The position numbers were made by a program, and so were the translations under genes. The notes beneath the pieces are model-generated. The model was not told the origin of the DNA, searched no databases, and saw only the letters and a list, made by a program, of their open reading frames with translations. DNA of 64,000 nt from Ruminiclostridium cellulolyticum H10 (lineage in GTDB: Bacteria; Bacillota; Clostridia; Acetivibrionales; DSM-1351), in assembly GCF_000022065.1 (NCBI RefSeq), contig NC_011898.1, positions 952,001 to 1,016,000 on the forward strand, in the 5' to 3' direction. Positions 36,401-50,200 of the stretch are shown one piece after another (the first letter of the stretch is position 1; each line of letters opens with the position of its first letter).

Positions 36401-38283
36401 GTACCGGCACTTCATTGGGTGATCCCATAGAAATTGCAGGGATTACAAAAGCTTTTGAAGAGTTTACGAAAGACAAGCAATTTTGTGCAATAGGTTCTTC
36501 AAAATCAAACATTGGTCATCTTGAGTCTGCCGCAGGAATAGCAGCTGTTACAAAGCTTCTGCTGCAGTTTAAGCACAAACAGCTTGTTCCTTCCATCCAC
36601 TCTGAGGAGTTAAATCCTAATATATCATTTACCGACACCCCTTTTGTTGTCCAGAATTCTCTGGAAGAGTGGAAAAAGCCTGTCATAAATGAAAAAGGAA
36701 TCTCAAAGACCTGCCCCCGAGTGGCAGGTGTAAGCTCTTTTGGGGCAGGAGGTGCCAATGCCCACATAATATTTGAGGAGTATGAGGGGAATCTGGTTAT
36801 TCCTAAGCTTAAAAAGGAAGGATCAAAAATATTCGTACTTTCTGCTAAGAACGTTGAGAGGCTTAATGAATATGCCGGCAAGGTATATGATTATTTATGT
36901 GCAAAGGGTGGCGAAACAGATTTGACTGCCGTTGTGTATACACTACAGCTTAGAAGGGACGAGATGGAAGAAAGACTTGCCATTGAAGTGGCAGACATGA
37001 ACGAATTAAAAGCAGCACTGGGGGACTACTGTAATGGTAAAAGAAATAATGAAAATATATATACCGGCAATATAAAGGAGAGTAAGTCACAATTTGAATT
37101 TCTTTTAAACGGAATTGAAGGAGACAGATTTGTTAAAACCATAATTGAAGAGGCTAAATACTCTAAGCTTGCCCAACTTTGGGTAGCGGGAATAAAAATA
37201 GATTGGGGTCTGTTGTATACCACAGAAAGTGCGACACCGGTAGAGTTGCCACTGTACCCATTTTCGAAGGAGCACTATTGGGTACCGATTTCAAATACCT
37301 CAAAGGGTGAGTTTGGAAAGAAAGAGAAAATTCACGCTCTTCTTGGTGTAAATATTTCAAACCTGAAGGAGCAGATGTTTAAAACAGAATTTATCGGCGA
37401 TGAGCTTCTTCTTTCAGAGCATATTGTGGGAGGTCAGAAGCTGCTGCCTGGAGCCGCGTACATAGAAATGGCTCTGGTTGCGGCAGAAATTTCCGCCGAG
37501 AGCAAGGTGGCAAGAATCAAGAATATAGTATGGGCAAAGCCCTTTGTGATAGGCGAAAAACCGAAAGACATCCATATAAGCCTTCATGCAAAAGGGGGCG
37601 AGGTTGAGTATGAGGTGTTTACGGCAACCGAATTTGACAGGATTGTCCATTCAAAAGGCAGAATCAGCTTTAGCCCTCATAACAATTCTGTTTACGGGAA
37701 AGGGCATATTGATATAGAAGCTATTAAGAGCAGATGCTTCAGTGTTACTAGCACAGAAGAGTGCTATAAAAGGTTCTCTGGTTTAGGCTTTGACTACGGT
37801 AACAGCTTCAGGACAATAAAGGAGCTTTACTCAAGTAACAGCGAAAGTCTAGCATGTCTTGAATTACCTGAAAGTTTTGACTATACCGCTGACTGCTTTA
37901 CCCTGCACCCTCTGTTGCTTGACGGTGCATTCCAGACGGTTTCGGGATTGGTTGGAAATATGGAAACGGAAGGCATATATTATCCCTTTGCCTTGGGGAG
38001 ACTTGAAATAAGAGCTCGACTGCAGGGTAAGTGCTATGCTTGGGCAAGGTCGGCAAACGGTGAGGGAGCAGGGTCTAAGGTGCGTAATTTTGATATAGAT
38101 ATTGTGGACGAGGCAGGAAACTTAATTGCGGGGATTAAGGATTTTTCACTGAAAGCGGCAGAGAAGAAAAATGTCGGCGGCAAAGGAGACAAGGAAGTTA
38201 TGGAGATGCTTAACAAATTGTATGAGGGAGAACTTAAGTCTGATCAGGTGGCACAGTATATGGGGGTGAAAATAGTTGTATAA
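33478..38283 (+). CDS. trans-AT polyketide synthase subunit 2: KR-ACP-KS-DH
   Basis: 1601 residues. The ATG at 33478 is chosen over an in-frame GTG at 33469: it overlaps the previous stop (TAATG) and has AAGGAG at 33464-33469. Residues 1-35 are a helical docking segment. KR with structural subdomain about 60-500 (GGAGGLG at 286; IQD motif, B-type-like). ACP S577 in YGIDSV. KS3 about 670-1098 (C839 in DTMCSSS, with EAHGTGT and NIGHL intact). DH about 1286-1560 (H1315 in EHIVGGxxxLPG, D1482 in LLLDGAFQ). A C-terminal docking helix GELKSDQVAQYMG closes it. The KR-ACP completes the module begun by KS2-DH on subunit 1, and KS3-DH is completed by KR-ACP on subunit 3. No AT and no ER. Confidence 0.92.
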   Translation: MIDNLSKKDIFEMVRHGKMKSEEALMQFKKIHAALTEPKDSEEIVYYSPDMVREDVDPEVEKTLSGNILIFETDESLSGALKAEMGQRGNVVSVKPGTDFEDKGNNIFQINPGDRQHYLQLMNSLHTAGIMPDKVLHLWSGDEFSRKGEALKSSLTKGIYSTLFLLRELMEQKPKNPIKFLYGYFAKGDSIQPQHSAINGFIKSVAKENPIFVFKTVELRDLGLNEGTSPELLANILKYELNAEGANQVCYQGETRFIRQLNKFDFADNAESPLKTVQEGVYLITGGAGGLGFEFAKHLAKTEKAKLVLAGRSELGIDKEQRLETLRDMGSEVIYIKCDISKKYEAEMLIREAKAKFKGINGIIHCAGVIQDSFVLKKTADEMENVFSPKIYGTINIDEASKNEKLDFFVLFSSTTAELGNTGQSDYAFSNSFMDYYARLRQKEGRPGKTLSINWPFWKNGGMKVGQETLDMIRESTGMSPLDTEEGIKAFQLGLCSDKVQFLVVKGDDKRIREMLQKTCTIREVRTATPTSMEDINGDELKTHTETYLKTILSKEIRLAPAKIDPNEPMEKYGIDSVMVMNLTRELEKHFGDLPKTLFFEYQSISELTNYFIDKHFDKLIDKIGSFLKPKAKQELTSPVERKAAAHVKRPRFASRVTREPSVEARTEDDDIAVIGLSGRYPMAGNVEEFWENLKVGNDCITEIPQERWNYKKDFDPHKEKKGKSYSKWGGFIDDVDKFDPLFFNISPKEAEILDPQERIFLQNAWHTFEDAGYPRDMISGKAVGVFVGVMYGQYQLYGAEESMKGNNIGLQSSHASIANRVSYFFNLNGPSIGLDTMCSSSLTAIHLACESLKRNETEMALAGGVNVSIHPNKYIFLSQGKFVSSEGKCRAFGKGGDGYVPGEGVGSVLLKSLKKAVADGDRIYAVIKSVSVNHDGKTNGYTVPNPNAQAKVISNALKKAKINPREISYIEAHGTGTSLGDPIEIAGITKAFEEFTKDKQFCAIGSSKSNIGHLESAAGIAAVTKLLLQFKHKQLVPSIHSEELNPNISFTDTPFVVQNSLEEWKKPVINEKGISKTCPRVAGVSSFGAGGANAHIIFEEYEGNLVIPKLKKEGSKIFVLSAKNVERLNEYAGKVYDYLCAKGGETDLTAVVYTLQLRRDEMEERLAIEVADMNELKAALGDYCNGKRNNENIYTGNIKESKSQFEFLLNGIEGDRFVKTIIEEAKYSKLAQLWVAGIKIDWGLLYTTESATPVELPLYPFSKEHYWVPISNTSKGEFGKKEKIHALLGVNISNLKEQMFKTEFIGDELLLSEHIVGGQKLLPGAAYIEMALVAAEISAESKVARIKNIVWAKPFVIGEKPKDIHISLHAKGGEVEYEVFTATEFDRIVHSKGRISFSPHNNSVYGKGHIDIEAIKSRCFSVTSTEECYKRFSGLGFDYGNSFRTIKELYSSNSESLACLELPESFDYTADCFTLHPLLLDGAFQTVSGLVGNMETEGIYYPFALGRLEIRARLQGKCYAWARSANGEGAGSKVRNFDIDIVDEAGNLIAGIKDFSLKAAEKKNVGGKGDKEVMEMLNKLYEGELKSDQVAQYMGVKIVV

Positions 38284-41200
38284 GAAGAAAATAGCCAATA
38301 TCCTTAAAATGATAGAAACCCGAAAGATAAAACCAGAGGATGGCTTAGCATTATTGAATGAATTGAATGCTTCAGCTCCAGGTGATAACCTGAGGACAGT
38401 TTACTACCGTACCAAATTGGAAGCTGACGGTGAACTGGTCAAATCCCCGGGAACGGATTTGACAGGGAACATTATTATATTTGACATTGATGATGTGTTT
38501 TACAGTTCTTTCAAGTGTATTGAATGGGTAGGGGAAAAAACGGTATTGGTTAAGCCGGGCAAAGTATTCGCTCAAACCGATGACAGGGTTTATGAGATAA
38601 ATCCGGATGAAACCGATGACTACCGAATGCTTTTTAAAGCTCTTAAAAAGGTTGGGATTACTCCGGAAAAAATCATACATATGTGGTCAAAAGAGGCATT
38701 TGGCTATGAGTCGGGCACAATAGGTTCACAATTGAATATGGGTGTGTATTCTTTATTCCATATCAGCAAAAGCATAATGGAACAAAAGCACAACGGCAAC
38801 GTAAACCTGCTGTATATATACTTTATGGAAAAAGGACAATACCAGCCGGTATATGCAGCCGCAAGCGGTGTCGCAAAGACCGTTCATAGGGAAAACCCGA
38901 AATTTACATATAAGACGGTGGGTGTGGAGCTTTGGCCTTCACTTGACTCATCAAATATCACAGATATTATTTCAAAGGAGTTAGGTACATCTTCTCAAGA
39001 TTCTGAAATTTATTACAAAACCGGAACCAGATTTGTTAAGAGGCTTGAGGAATTCACCACCGAAAATACAACAGGAAGCCTACCCATAAGGCAAAACGGC
39101 GTATACCTCATAACCGGAGGAATGGGCGGCTTAGGTTTTATATTTGCGGAATACCTTGCAAAAAAATACAAGGCCAGCTTAATACTAACGGGACGTTCAG
39201 GAATTGACGATGTGAAGGCTTTAAAGATTAAGGAGTTAGAAGCTTTTGGTGCTCAGGTTATGTACGCTGAAGGTGATATTTCAAACAGTAAGGATATTGA
39301 AAATATCATAACAGGAGCAAAAAATCGCTTTAAAGAAATAAACGGTGTTATACACAGTGCGGGAGTGGTCAGGGACTCTTTTATTTTGAAGAAATCTAAA
39401 GCTGATATTGATGCTGTATTGGAGCCGAAGGTTTACGGTACGGTATTGTTACATAAGGCTTTTGAAAACATAAGCCTTGATTTTTTTGTAATGTTTTCGT
39501 CAACTTCATCGGTTAAGGGAAACGTGGGTCAGTGTGATTATGCTGCAGCAAACAGCTTCATGGACAACTTCTCTGTAATGAGGGCTGCAACATATCCGAC
39601 TTCAAAAACCTTAGCGATAAATTGGCCCTTATGGAAGTATGGGGGTATGAAAGTAGATGAAGAAACTGTCCTTCAGATGAAAAAGAATACCGGTATTGTT
39701 CCATTGAGTACCGAATCCGGCATAAAAGCCTTTGAAGAAGGACTTAAAGCCGGGGTATCCGAGCTTTTGGTCGCTGAGGGTGATGTTAAAGGGATAAGAA
39801 AAACCTTTAACCTGAAAGAACAAGCTACGGGGGAAGTCAAAACCGAGAACCTGGAGCTTGGCGAAAAAGATTTGGAACTCCTAACGCAAGAAGCTGAGCA
39901 ATATTTGAAGGAAGTGTTTTCTAAAGAAATAAAGCTTCCGCCGAATAAGATCAAATCCAAGGAACCACTTGAACAATACGGAATAGATTCGGTGGTTATA
40001 ATGGAAGTAAACAGGGAACTGGAAGCCCATTTCGGAGAACTTTCTAAGACCTTGCTTTTTGAATATCAGAGCATAAGCGAGCTTACGCAGTATTTTATCA
40101 AGAATCACAAACAGCAACTTGTGGAAAAAATCAAGGGATTTAATAAGCCTCAACCCGTGAAACATGCAAAAATGGTAACCGAAGCACTTCAAAAGCCGGA
40201 TGAATCGATAATAAATGGTCAAAGCAGATTTATAAAAACCCGAGAAAATAGCACATTCGAAGAAATTGCCATCATCGGCTTAAGCGGACGTTACCCCCTT
40301 TCAAAAAATTCAGATGAATTTTGGCAAAACCTGAAGGAGGGGAGGGACTGCATCACAGAAATTCCGGCTGACAGATGGGATTATCGTAAGGACTTCCATC
40401 CGGATAAAAATAAAAAAGGAAAAACATACAGCAAATGGGGTGGATTTATTGATGATGTTGATAAATTTGACCCTTTGTTTTTTAATATATCTCCAAATGA
40501 AGCAAGGACAATGGATCCTCAGGAGAGAATATTCCTTGAAACGGTATGGCAGACAATAGAAGATGCCGGGTATTCAAGGTCTAGGCTTTCCAAAACCGAA
40601 GTTGGGGTTTTTGTCGGGGTTATGTATGGACAATACCAGCTGTACGGAGCAGAGGAAAGCTTGAAGGGCAATGTTATGGCATTAGAATCGTCATTTGCAT
40701 CTATAGCCAATAGGGTTTCCTACTTCTTCAATTTCTCGGGACCAAGCATTTCAATGGATACAATGTGTTCATCATCCCTAACCGCTATCCATATGGCCTG
40801 CCAAAGCATACGCAGGGGTGAAAGCAGCATGGCAATTGCGGGGGGAGTAAACATTACGATACATCCCAATAAATACATACTTCTCAGCCAAGGCAAATTT
40901 GCTTCAAGCGAAGGAAAGTGCAGGGCTTTCGGTGCAGGCGGGGACGGATATGTTCCCGGTGAGGGAGTTGGGGCAGTTCTTCTGAAGCCTTTAAGCAAAG
41001 CAGTGGAAGACAGCGATAGAATCTATGCTGTCATAAAAGGAAGCTCCATAAACCACGGAGGCAAGACCAACGGATATACCGTTCCAAACCCAAATGCACA
41101 GGGAAATGTCATACTTGACGCTTTAAAGAAGTCGAATATAGACCCGAGAACCATAAGCTACATCGAGGCTCACGGAACCGGTACTTCATTAGGCGACCCG

Positions 41201-44200
41201 ATTGAGATAACCGGCTTGATTAAGGCTTTCGGGGAGTACACCAAAGACAAACAATTCTGTGCTATAGGGTCGGTTAAGGCAAATATAGGTCATCTGGAGT
41301 CAGCGGCAGGTATGGCTTCCTTGACAAAGGTCCTTCTGCAAATGAAATACAAACAGCTCGTACCGTCAATTCTCTCAGAAACACTCAATCCCAATATTAA
41401 TTTTACTGAATCACCGTTTTTTGTACAAAGGGAGTTGGCAGAGTGGAAACAGCCTGTGATTAACCAAAACGGTTCTGAGGAAAGATACCCAAGGCGTGCA
41501 GGAATTAGCTCCTTTGGAGCAGGCGGTGCCAATGCACATATAATATTTGAGGAATATGAGAACTCCACAAATCAATATATAGATAACAATGAGTCTAAAA
41601 TCGTTGTGTTGTCAGCAAAAAAAAAGGATAGGCTTAATGAATATGCTGCTAATTTGCTCGAAATGTTCAAAAAAGCCAAAGAGCAAAAAGAAGCTCTTGA
41701 GCTTTGCGATGTTGTCTTTACCCTTCAAATTGGCAGAGAAGCTATGGAAGAAAGACTAGCACTGGTAGTTTCAGACATGGATGAGCTAATAGAAAATCTG
41801 TCTTTATACTGCCATGGCGTACAGGAAACAGGTAAACTGTACACCGGTAATATCAAGAATCAAACAGATCCTCTTCTCGAAGGTAAAGAGGGAGATGAAC
41901 TTATAATAAATGCCTTAAAGAATAAAGAAACGGATAGAATAGCTCAGCTTTGGGTTGCCGGAGCGGATATAGATTGGATGCTGCTGTACCCGATTGCTGT
42001 CCCAAGACGTATAAGTCTTCCGCTATACCCTTTTGCAAAAGAAAGCTACTGGATTCCTAAAGGTGAGAAGAATATAGGTTTAGGAGCAGGACAAAGTCTT
42101 GTTCCTTCACTCCATCCTCTCATTGACAGAAATGAGTCCACCCTTGACGAACAGTGCTTTAAAAAGATTCTCACCGGCAGTGAGTTTTATATGAGGGATC
42201 ATGTAATCGGCGGGGAGAACATGCTGCCGGGCTCAGTCTATATCGAAATGGCAAGGGCTGCGGGAGATTTGGCAAACAAAGCGGGCAAGGTAATAGCCAT
42301 TAAGGATATCGTATGGGCAAGACCTGTTACAGTGTCAGAAGAACCTAAGGAGATAACTGTAAGCTTGTTCCCGGAAGGCAACGATGTTGAATTTGAGATT
42401 TCCGGGGTCACCCAAAGCGGCAATAATATAATACATTCACAGGGAAAATTAATCTACGGCACTCTTGAGGATGAACCGGGACATATTAATATTGAAGAAA
42501 TCAAGAGTAGATGTACAACCGATAAAGATATAGACACCTTCTATGACGAATTTGCTAAAAAGGGCTTTAATTACGGTGACGGCATGAGAGCCGTAAAGAC
42601 ACTGGTATGTAATACCGGGGAGGCTTTGTCTCTGCTTGAACTACCTTCCGAATATGAAGCTGCGGTAGATGGGTTTATACTACATCCGGTTCTTGTTGAT
42701 GGGGCTTTCCAAACCGCAGCGGGTATAACTGGAATTGCAAAAGACGGTGTAATGTATCTTCCTTATGCAATCGGTCATATTGATATTAAGGGGATACCGG
42801 GTAAAAAATGCTATGCATATGTAAAATTTAATGAATCCGAAGTGGACTTAATAAAGAATAATATATGGCTATTGGATGAAGATGGTCGGATTATTGCTGT
42901 AATTAAAGATTTTGTGGTAAGGGCTGCAACACCGAACGGTGAAAAGGCCGGTGTATCAATGATTTACTTTAAAAACTCCTGGGAAAGCTTGGCTGTAGAA
43001 AAAGTTAAGGAGCTGCCTGTCGAAGGACCCGTGATGTTATTTGATATTGATGATTTACTGTTTAAGTCCTTTGTTAAAAGGTTTGGGAAAGAAAGAGCAA
43101 TCCTTGTGACACCGGGACAGGCATTCGCGGACAGGGGAGATAATGTGTATGAAATTGACCCTGCAGACGGTGAGGACTATGTCAGATTAACGAAACAACT
43201 TAAAAATAGGGGTATAATTCCGGCAGCAATAGTTCATATGTGGTCTAAAGTTGAGGAGGAATCCTACAAGAATAAATTGAAATATATGCAAAAAATGGGA
43301 GTATATTCACTGCTCAACCTTACAAAAGCACTTATGCAATTTAAAGGCAAGACCGGAGTAAAAATACTTTATATATACAAACAAGGAAATGCCATTGAAC
43401 CGTTGCATGCTGCCATAGGCGGATTTGCAAAAACCCTCAGCATGGAAAATCCGGCTTTCAATTTGAGAGCAGTGGGAATAAAGGGAAGCATGGATAAGAA
43501 TAACCTTGTTCAAACGATATGTGACGAGTTCGGGTCAGACATTTTTGAAGCTGAAGTATTATATGACTGCGGAGAAAGGTTTGTAAAACACATAAAAGAA
43601 TTTAAAGAAGACGGCAAAGACGTGACGCTTCCAATAAAAGAAAAAGGCGTTTATCTAATAACCGGCGGTATGGGCGGTCTTGGAGTTATATTTGCTCAGT
43701 ACCTTGCAAAGAATTTCAAGGCTAAAGTGGTTCTCACGGGGCGTTCACCGCTAAATCCTGAAAAGCAAAAACGGCTTGATGAAATAAAGAAATTTACCCA
43801 GGGAAGTACATATATACCGGCTGATATATCATGTAAAGAAAGTGTGTTTGAACTAGTTTCAAAAATAGAAGCTTCAATAGGGAGAATAGACGGAATTATA
43901 CATGCTGCAGGGGTAATACGTGACTCCTTTATCTTTAAAAAGACTGTTGACGAAATGGAAGATGTTTTGGCACCGAAGGTTTATGGTACTGTGTGGCTTG
44001 ATGAAGCTGTACGAGACCATAACCCGGGATTTTTCGTTATGTTCTCTTCAACTGCGGGAGTAACGGGAAATATAGGTCAGTGCGATTATGCGTACGCCAA
44101 CAGCTTTATGGACAATTATGCACAGGCCAGAACTGATGAGAATCCGTCTTCAAAAACCTTGTCAATCAACTGGCCCTACTGGCAAGACGGAGGAATGCAG

Positions 44201-47200
44201 TTAGACGCTCAGACTATTTCTTCTATAAAAGCTGACATTGGAATGGTATCTTTAAGTACTGATTCAGGAATAAAAGCATTTGAAGACGGACTTAAGTCTT
44301 CCTGCCCACAGCTTATGGTAATAGAAGGTAACAGGGAAAAGATAATCAAATCCTTTACGACGTCTTCAAGGGAAACTGGTGAGGCAACCAAAACAATAGA
44401 ATTGGATGAAAAAGAAAGGGCGGAATTGAAGCAAAAGGCCCAAGAGTTTTTAAAAGCACTGCTGGCAGCGGAGATAGGTCTTCCTCAAAGCAGGATAGAC
44501 GAGAAAGAGGCATTAGAAGAATACGGCATAGATTCGGTTATGGTTATGAATCTTTCAAGAGAGCTTGGGGAACACTTCGGGCAAATACCCAAAACTTTGT
44601 TCTACGAATACAAAACTATAGCCGAGCTTTCTGAATATTTTACCGAAAATTATACCGAAAAGCTTATTGAAAAGCTTGGAGGAACAAAAAAGCCGCAGTC
44701 GGTAAAGGTAAGTCCGAAAACGGTGGGAAATGAGCTGAAAACCTTAAGACGCAACCGTTTCATGAATGCGGAGAATGGAGAGAGTACCAACGAAATTGCA
44801 ATAATAGGCTTAAGCGGACAATATCCTATGGCAAAAACCCCAGAGGAATTCTGGGAAAACCTTAAGTCCGGTAAGGACTGTATTACCGAGATACCAGACA
44901 ATAGATGGGACCACAGTTTGTTCTTCAACCCAGATAAAAACATAAAAGGAAAGGCCTATAGTAAGTGGGGCGGATTTATTGATAATATATACAAGTTTGA
45001 CCCCTTGCTCTTTAACATCTCACCGAGGGAAGCTAAGATAATGGATCCTCAGGAAAGGTTGTTCCTAAAGTGTGTGTGGAATGCAATGGAAGATGCTGGG
45101 TATACAAAAACATATTTAGAGAAAAATAACAATGTAGGTGTGTTTGTAGGAATTATGTGGGGTCAGTACCAAATGTACGGCACAGATCAAAGTTTATGGG
45201 AAATCGGCATGATACCGGGCTCATCCTATGCATCGGTGGCAAATAGGGTGTCATACTTCTTTAATTTGAACGGTCCTAGCATGGCTGTTGATACTATGTG
45301 TTCATCCTCACTTACCGCAATCCATCTTGCATGTGACAGCATACGCAAAGGAGAAAGTGAAATGGCTGTGGCAGGAGGTGTAAACCTTGCGGTTCACCCT
45401 TGTAAGTACCTAATGCTGAGCCAGGGTAAGTTTATGTCCACTGACGGAAGGTGTAGAGCTTTCGGAGAGGGCGGGGATGGATATGTTCCTGGAGAAGGCG
45501 TGGGGGCGGTTATCCTCAAGTCCTTAAGCAAAGCAGTAAGAGACGGGGATTATATTTACGGTGTTATTAAGGCAACTGCATTAAATCACGGAGGAAAGAC
45601 CAATGGATATACAGTACCAAACCCTAATGCCCAAGGCAACCTGATAGCTAAGGCTTTGAAAAAAGCCAAGATTGACCCTTCTACAATTAGCTATATAGAA
45701 GCCCATGGTACGGGTACATCTCTGGGAGACCCAATAGAAATTGCCGGTTTAATGAAAGCCTTCTGTGAATACACCAAAGACACACAATTCTGTTCCATAG
45801 GCTCGGTTAAGACCAACATAGGACATTTGGAATCTGCCGCAGGAATAGCCGGAATTACAAAGGTACTGCTGCAAATGAAGCATAAACAGCTTGTGCCTTC
45901 CATACATACAGACATACTGAACCAGAACATAGATTTTGAGTCCTCTCCTTTCTATGTACAGCGTGAGCTTTCGGCATGGGAACAACCGGTCAGAAAGGAA
46001 AATGGTGTAGAGAGGAAGTACCCGAGAAGATGCGGAGTGAGTGCTTTCGGGGCCGGAGGCTCTAATGCCCACGTAATAATTGAAGAGTATGAGGACAACA
46101 ACGAAGAAATCACAAATGAAGATAGCGAGCCGCAGGTTATAGTACTTTCGGCTAAAACAGAGGAGCAGCTTAAGATATATGCAAGAGAAATAAATGACTT
46201 CTTACTGAAAGCTTTAGGGCCGATACAACAGGACAACAGGGAATGTATATTGACTGGCATCAGGGAGGATTTGATAAAGCAGGTAGCAAGTTTACTTAAT
46301 GTTGATGAGATAAATATTGATATAAACGAGAAAATATCTGAATACGGGTTTGATGCCATCGGGTTTGCAGAGCTTGCAGATGGTATAAACAGGATATTGG
46401 GTATTGAGATTACCCCGGCCTTGTTTACCGAATGTGCTACAGTTAAGGCTATTTCCGAACACCTGTATAAAGTTTGCGGTGAGAAGGCAGAAGCACTCTA
46501 TTCGGTACCCGAGATAAAAAATGAAAGCACAAGAAGTAATGCCTCTCAATTATCTTTGGTAAATATAGCTTATACCCTCCAAACGGGAAGGGAAATGATG
46601 GAGGAAAGGCTTGCAATGGTCGTTTCAAGTATCGTCGAGATGCAGGAGGTTTTATCAAACTATCATAACGGAAAAGAGGATGGCAGGCTATATATAGGAA
46701 ACAAAAAGGCTTATAAGCTGAGCTCGGGACTTTTAGCGGAAGGAGAAGAGGCAGAAGAATTCATCAAAAAGACTTTGACAGCAAGAAAGCTTGATAAGTT
46801 GTCGCAATTGTGGATTTGCGGAGTGGATATTGATTGGAAACTTCTATACAACGACATCAAACCTAAAAAAATGTCACTTCCCAAATATCCTTTTGTAGAA
46901 GAGGAATGCAAGCTGCCTATAGATCAATTTAAACCGTCCCCCTTCGAATTCAGGGACGAAGCTGTGCCGATAATGGAAAGCCTTACTCATCTAAAAGCAT
47001 ATATATTGGAAAAGTCTTGGAAGAAAGCTTCCGGAGATATTATTCCTGTTGATATAAAAGGTACTGTCGTAGTACTAGCAAATGATGAAACAGCGGCTAT
47101 GGCAGATAAAATTTTAGAAAATGCAAATATCGTTATAATCAAAAAGGGTCTATCCTTTGAAACAACAAGTAAGACAATAACTTTTGATTACAGCGATTCA

Positions 47201-50200
47201 AATCAAGGTGAAAAGGCAGCAGCAGGAATAATCAACACAGTTGCCGGTATCACTGGAATCATTGATTTATCAGATTTATATGCCAACTCAGTTGACAAAA
47301 CTACCGGCGGGCTTGGAAGAATCAAGTTGCTTCAGACACTGATTAAGAACATTAAAAGCGATAGACTTTGCATACTACATATTACAAAAGGCTTGCATAA
47401 ATTCGCTGGTGTTCCGATGTCTTTAGCCGGGGCTGATATCGCAGGGCTATACAAAATGCTTGGGGCGGAATACCGAAGGGTTATATCAAAAACAATAGAT
47501 ACCGACAACCTGGATAGAAATCATATAAGACAAATAGTACTAAATGAATGGAGTATGAGTGATTCTTACAGCGAAGTGTGCTACAGGTCCGGTCAAAGGC
47601 ATGTCTCGGTTATGAGTGAAATATTTAGAAAAGAGCTGGGTGAGTTAAAGGCAGGTATTAAGCCTATGAGCCCGGATCCTTCAAAAGTAGTGGTAATAAC
47701 CGGAGGCACAAGGGGAATAGGTGCCGAAGTAGCACGACACCTTGTAAACAACGGGGCAAGGAAGCTTGTGCTCATGGGCAAACAGCAGTTCCCGAAGCGT
47801 GAGACTTGGAATGAAATAGTCAACGGTTCAAGAGCAGACAGCTCTGAAGCATTTAAAATCAAAATGGTTTTGGAGCTTGAAAATAAAGGTGCAGCCGTAG
47901 AAATATGCAGCGGCTCACTTACAGAAAAAACAGAGCTTCAGGCGTACTTTGAAGGTATTAGAAAAAAACTGGGGAAGATTGAAGGAGTCATCCACTGTGC
48001 TGGTCTGGCTATTGCAGATAATCCGGCATTTATAAACAAGAACGTAAGTGATATAGAAAAGGTACTGGAGCCCAAGGTTGCAGGACTCCAAACCTTACAT
48101 GAAATTTTTGCAGGGGATGAATTAAGCTACTTTGTGCTATTTTCCTCGGTATCCTCTACTGTTCCCATACTGGGGGCCGGTATGAGTGACTATGCGTGTG
48201 CCAATGCCTTTATGGATTATTTTGCAGCCTTCCGTTCAAGCAAGGGTACTGTATCATATAAATCAATAAACTGGTGTAATTGGAAAGAGATAGGGATAGG
48301 TGAGGTCGCAAGTACGTCATACAAGAACTTTGGGCTTTTCGCTTATTCTACTCAAGACGGATTGACCTTATTTGATAAGATGGCAGAGAACACTGAAAAC
48401 TGCTGTTTAATGCCTTGTATAGCCGATTCTGATATATTCATGCCGGAAGGGCTGTTAAAGGCAAAGCAACAGTCGGTTAATATGGTCAAAGGAAATCCTG
48501 CAAAAGAAAATTCAGTTATAATACCGGGCAATGCTATTACGGAATCAAAGGGCATAATGCAAAAGCTGGTTGAACTTTTCTCAGCGGAGCTTGCAATAGA
48601 CGCAGAAAAGCTGGAAGGGGATGTGCCTTTTGGAGATTATGGCGTTGATTCAGTTATGCTGGCAGAGCTTGTTAAGAAAATAGAAGGTTTTGTGGGAGGG
48701 AAGCTTGATCCTTCGGTTTTATTGGAGTATCCCACATTAAAACAGCTTAACAATTACTTAAGTACCAACTTCAGTATAGAAGCGGTTAGTAACGGGGAAG
48801 AAGAAGTCACCGGATCGGAAGATGATATATTCACCGGAAATGCTATGTCGAGTAGTGCAAATACTGTTTCCCAAGTATATAGCTCAACGGTAAAGGTACC
48901 AAAGCTTGTTGACGAGGACAGGGCTGCTTCTAGAAATAAGGTTGCGGTAATAGGCATGGCATGTAATTTCCCTCGAGCTAGTGACAAGGATAAATACTGG
49001 GAAAACCTTAGGAATGGTAAAAATTGCATAACTGAAATTCCTAAAACCAGATGGGATATTGACGAGTATTATACCACCTTATACCAAAAAGGAAAAAGCA
49101 TTAGTAAGTGGGGCGGGTTTATTGAAGGTATAGAATATTTTGACCCAAAATACTTTAACTTAAATGAGGAGGATGCCCCCAATATAGATCCTCTTATGCG
49201 CCAGCTTATGGAAGTAAGTGTACAAGCCGTGAGGGATGCAGGTTATGAGGCAGATGAATTATATGGCAAAAAAGTGGGTGTTTATGTAGGTTCCAGAATA
49301 GGGGAGTACTCATCAAGAGCGGGGGAGCCAACGAAGAATGCCATCATCGGTGCAGGACAGAACTTCATCGGGGCACATATATCCCACTTCCTCAATTTGA
49401 AAGGTCCGAATATGGTGTTGGACACGGCCTGTTCATCTTCCTTGGTAAGCATACATCTGGCATGCCAAGGCTTGCTTCTCAATGAGACTGAGATGGCAAT
49501 AGCAGGGGGAGTGGATATCCTTCTGGATGAAAAGTCCTATATCATGCTCAGTGAGTCAAGGGCACTTTCTCCTGACGGCAAATGCCATACCTTTGATGAA
49601 AAGGCAAACGGTTTTGTGCCAGGGGAAGGCTGCGGCGTGGTTATCTTGAAATCCTTGGAAAAAGCAATACAAGACGGGGACAGGATATATGCCGTTATAG
49701 ACGTGTCTGCGGTTAATAATGACGGACACACCATGGGCATAACTACTCCTAACCCCGAAGCCCAGAGCGAAGTAATCATGGAGGCCTTGAAAAAGGGAAA
49801 CATCAACCCCAATTCGGTAAGCTATATAGAAACTCATGGAACAGGCACCATGATCGGGGATCCCATAGAGTTGAGAGCACTTACAAAGGTATTTAGCCAA
49901 TTTACCGACGAAAAGCAATTCTGCGGCGTAGGAAGTGTAAAGACAAACATGGGGCATCTATTAAGTGCAGCCGGTATAGCAAGCTTTATGAAGGTGGTGT
50001 TGTCTATACAAAACAAGCTGCTTCCACCTACATTGAACTGTGAGACTCCTAACCCACGTTTTGAGTTTAAAAACTCACCGTTGTACCCCAACACCAGTCT
50101 TACAGAGTGGAAACCCAGAGAAGGAACACGCAGGGCGGGTATAAGCGCCTTCGGCTTCGGAGGCACAAATGCCCATATGATTGTAAGTGAGTGTGATACA

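Noticed and set aside
48900-50200. KS6 called non-elongating from active-site loss
   Set aside because: Cys, HGTGT and the NMGHL His are all present; only the domain context supports a non-elongating role.
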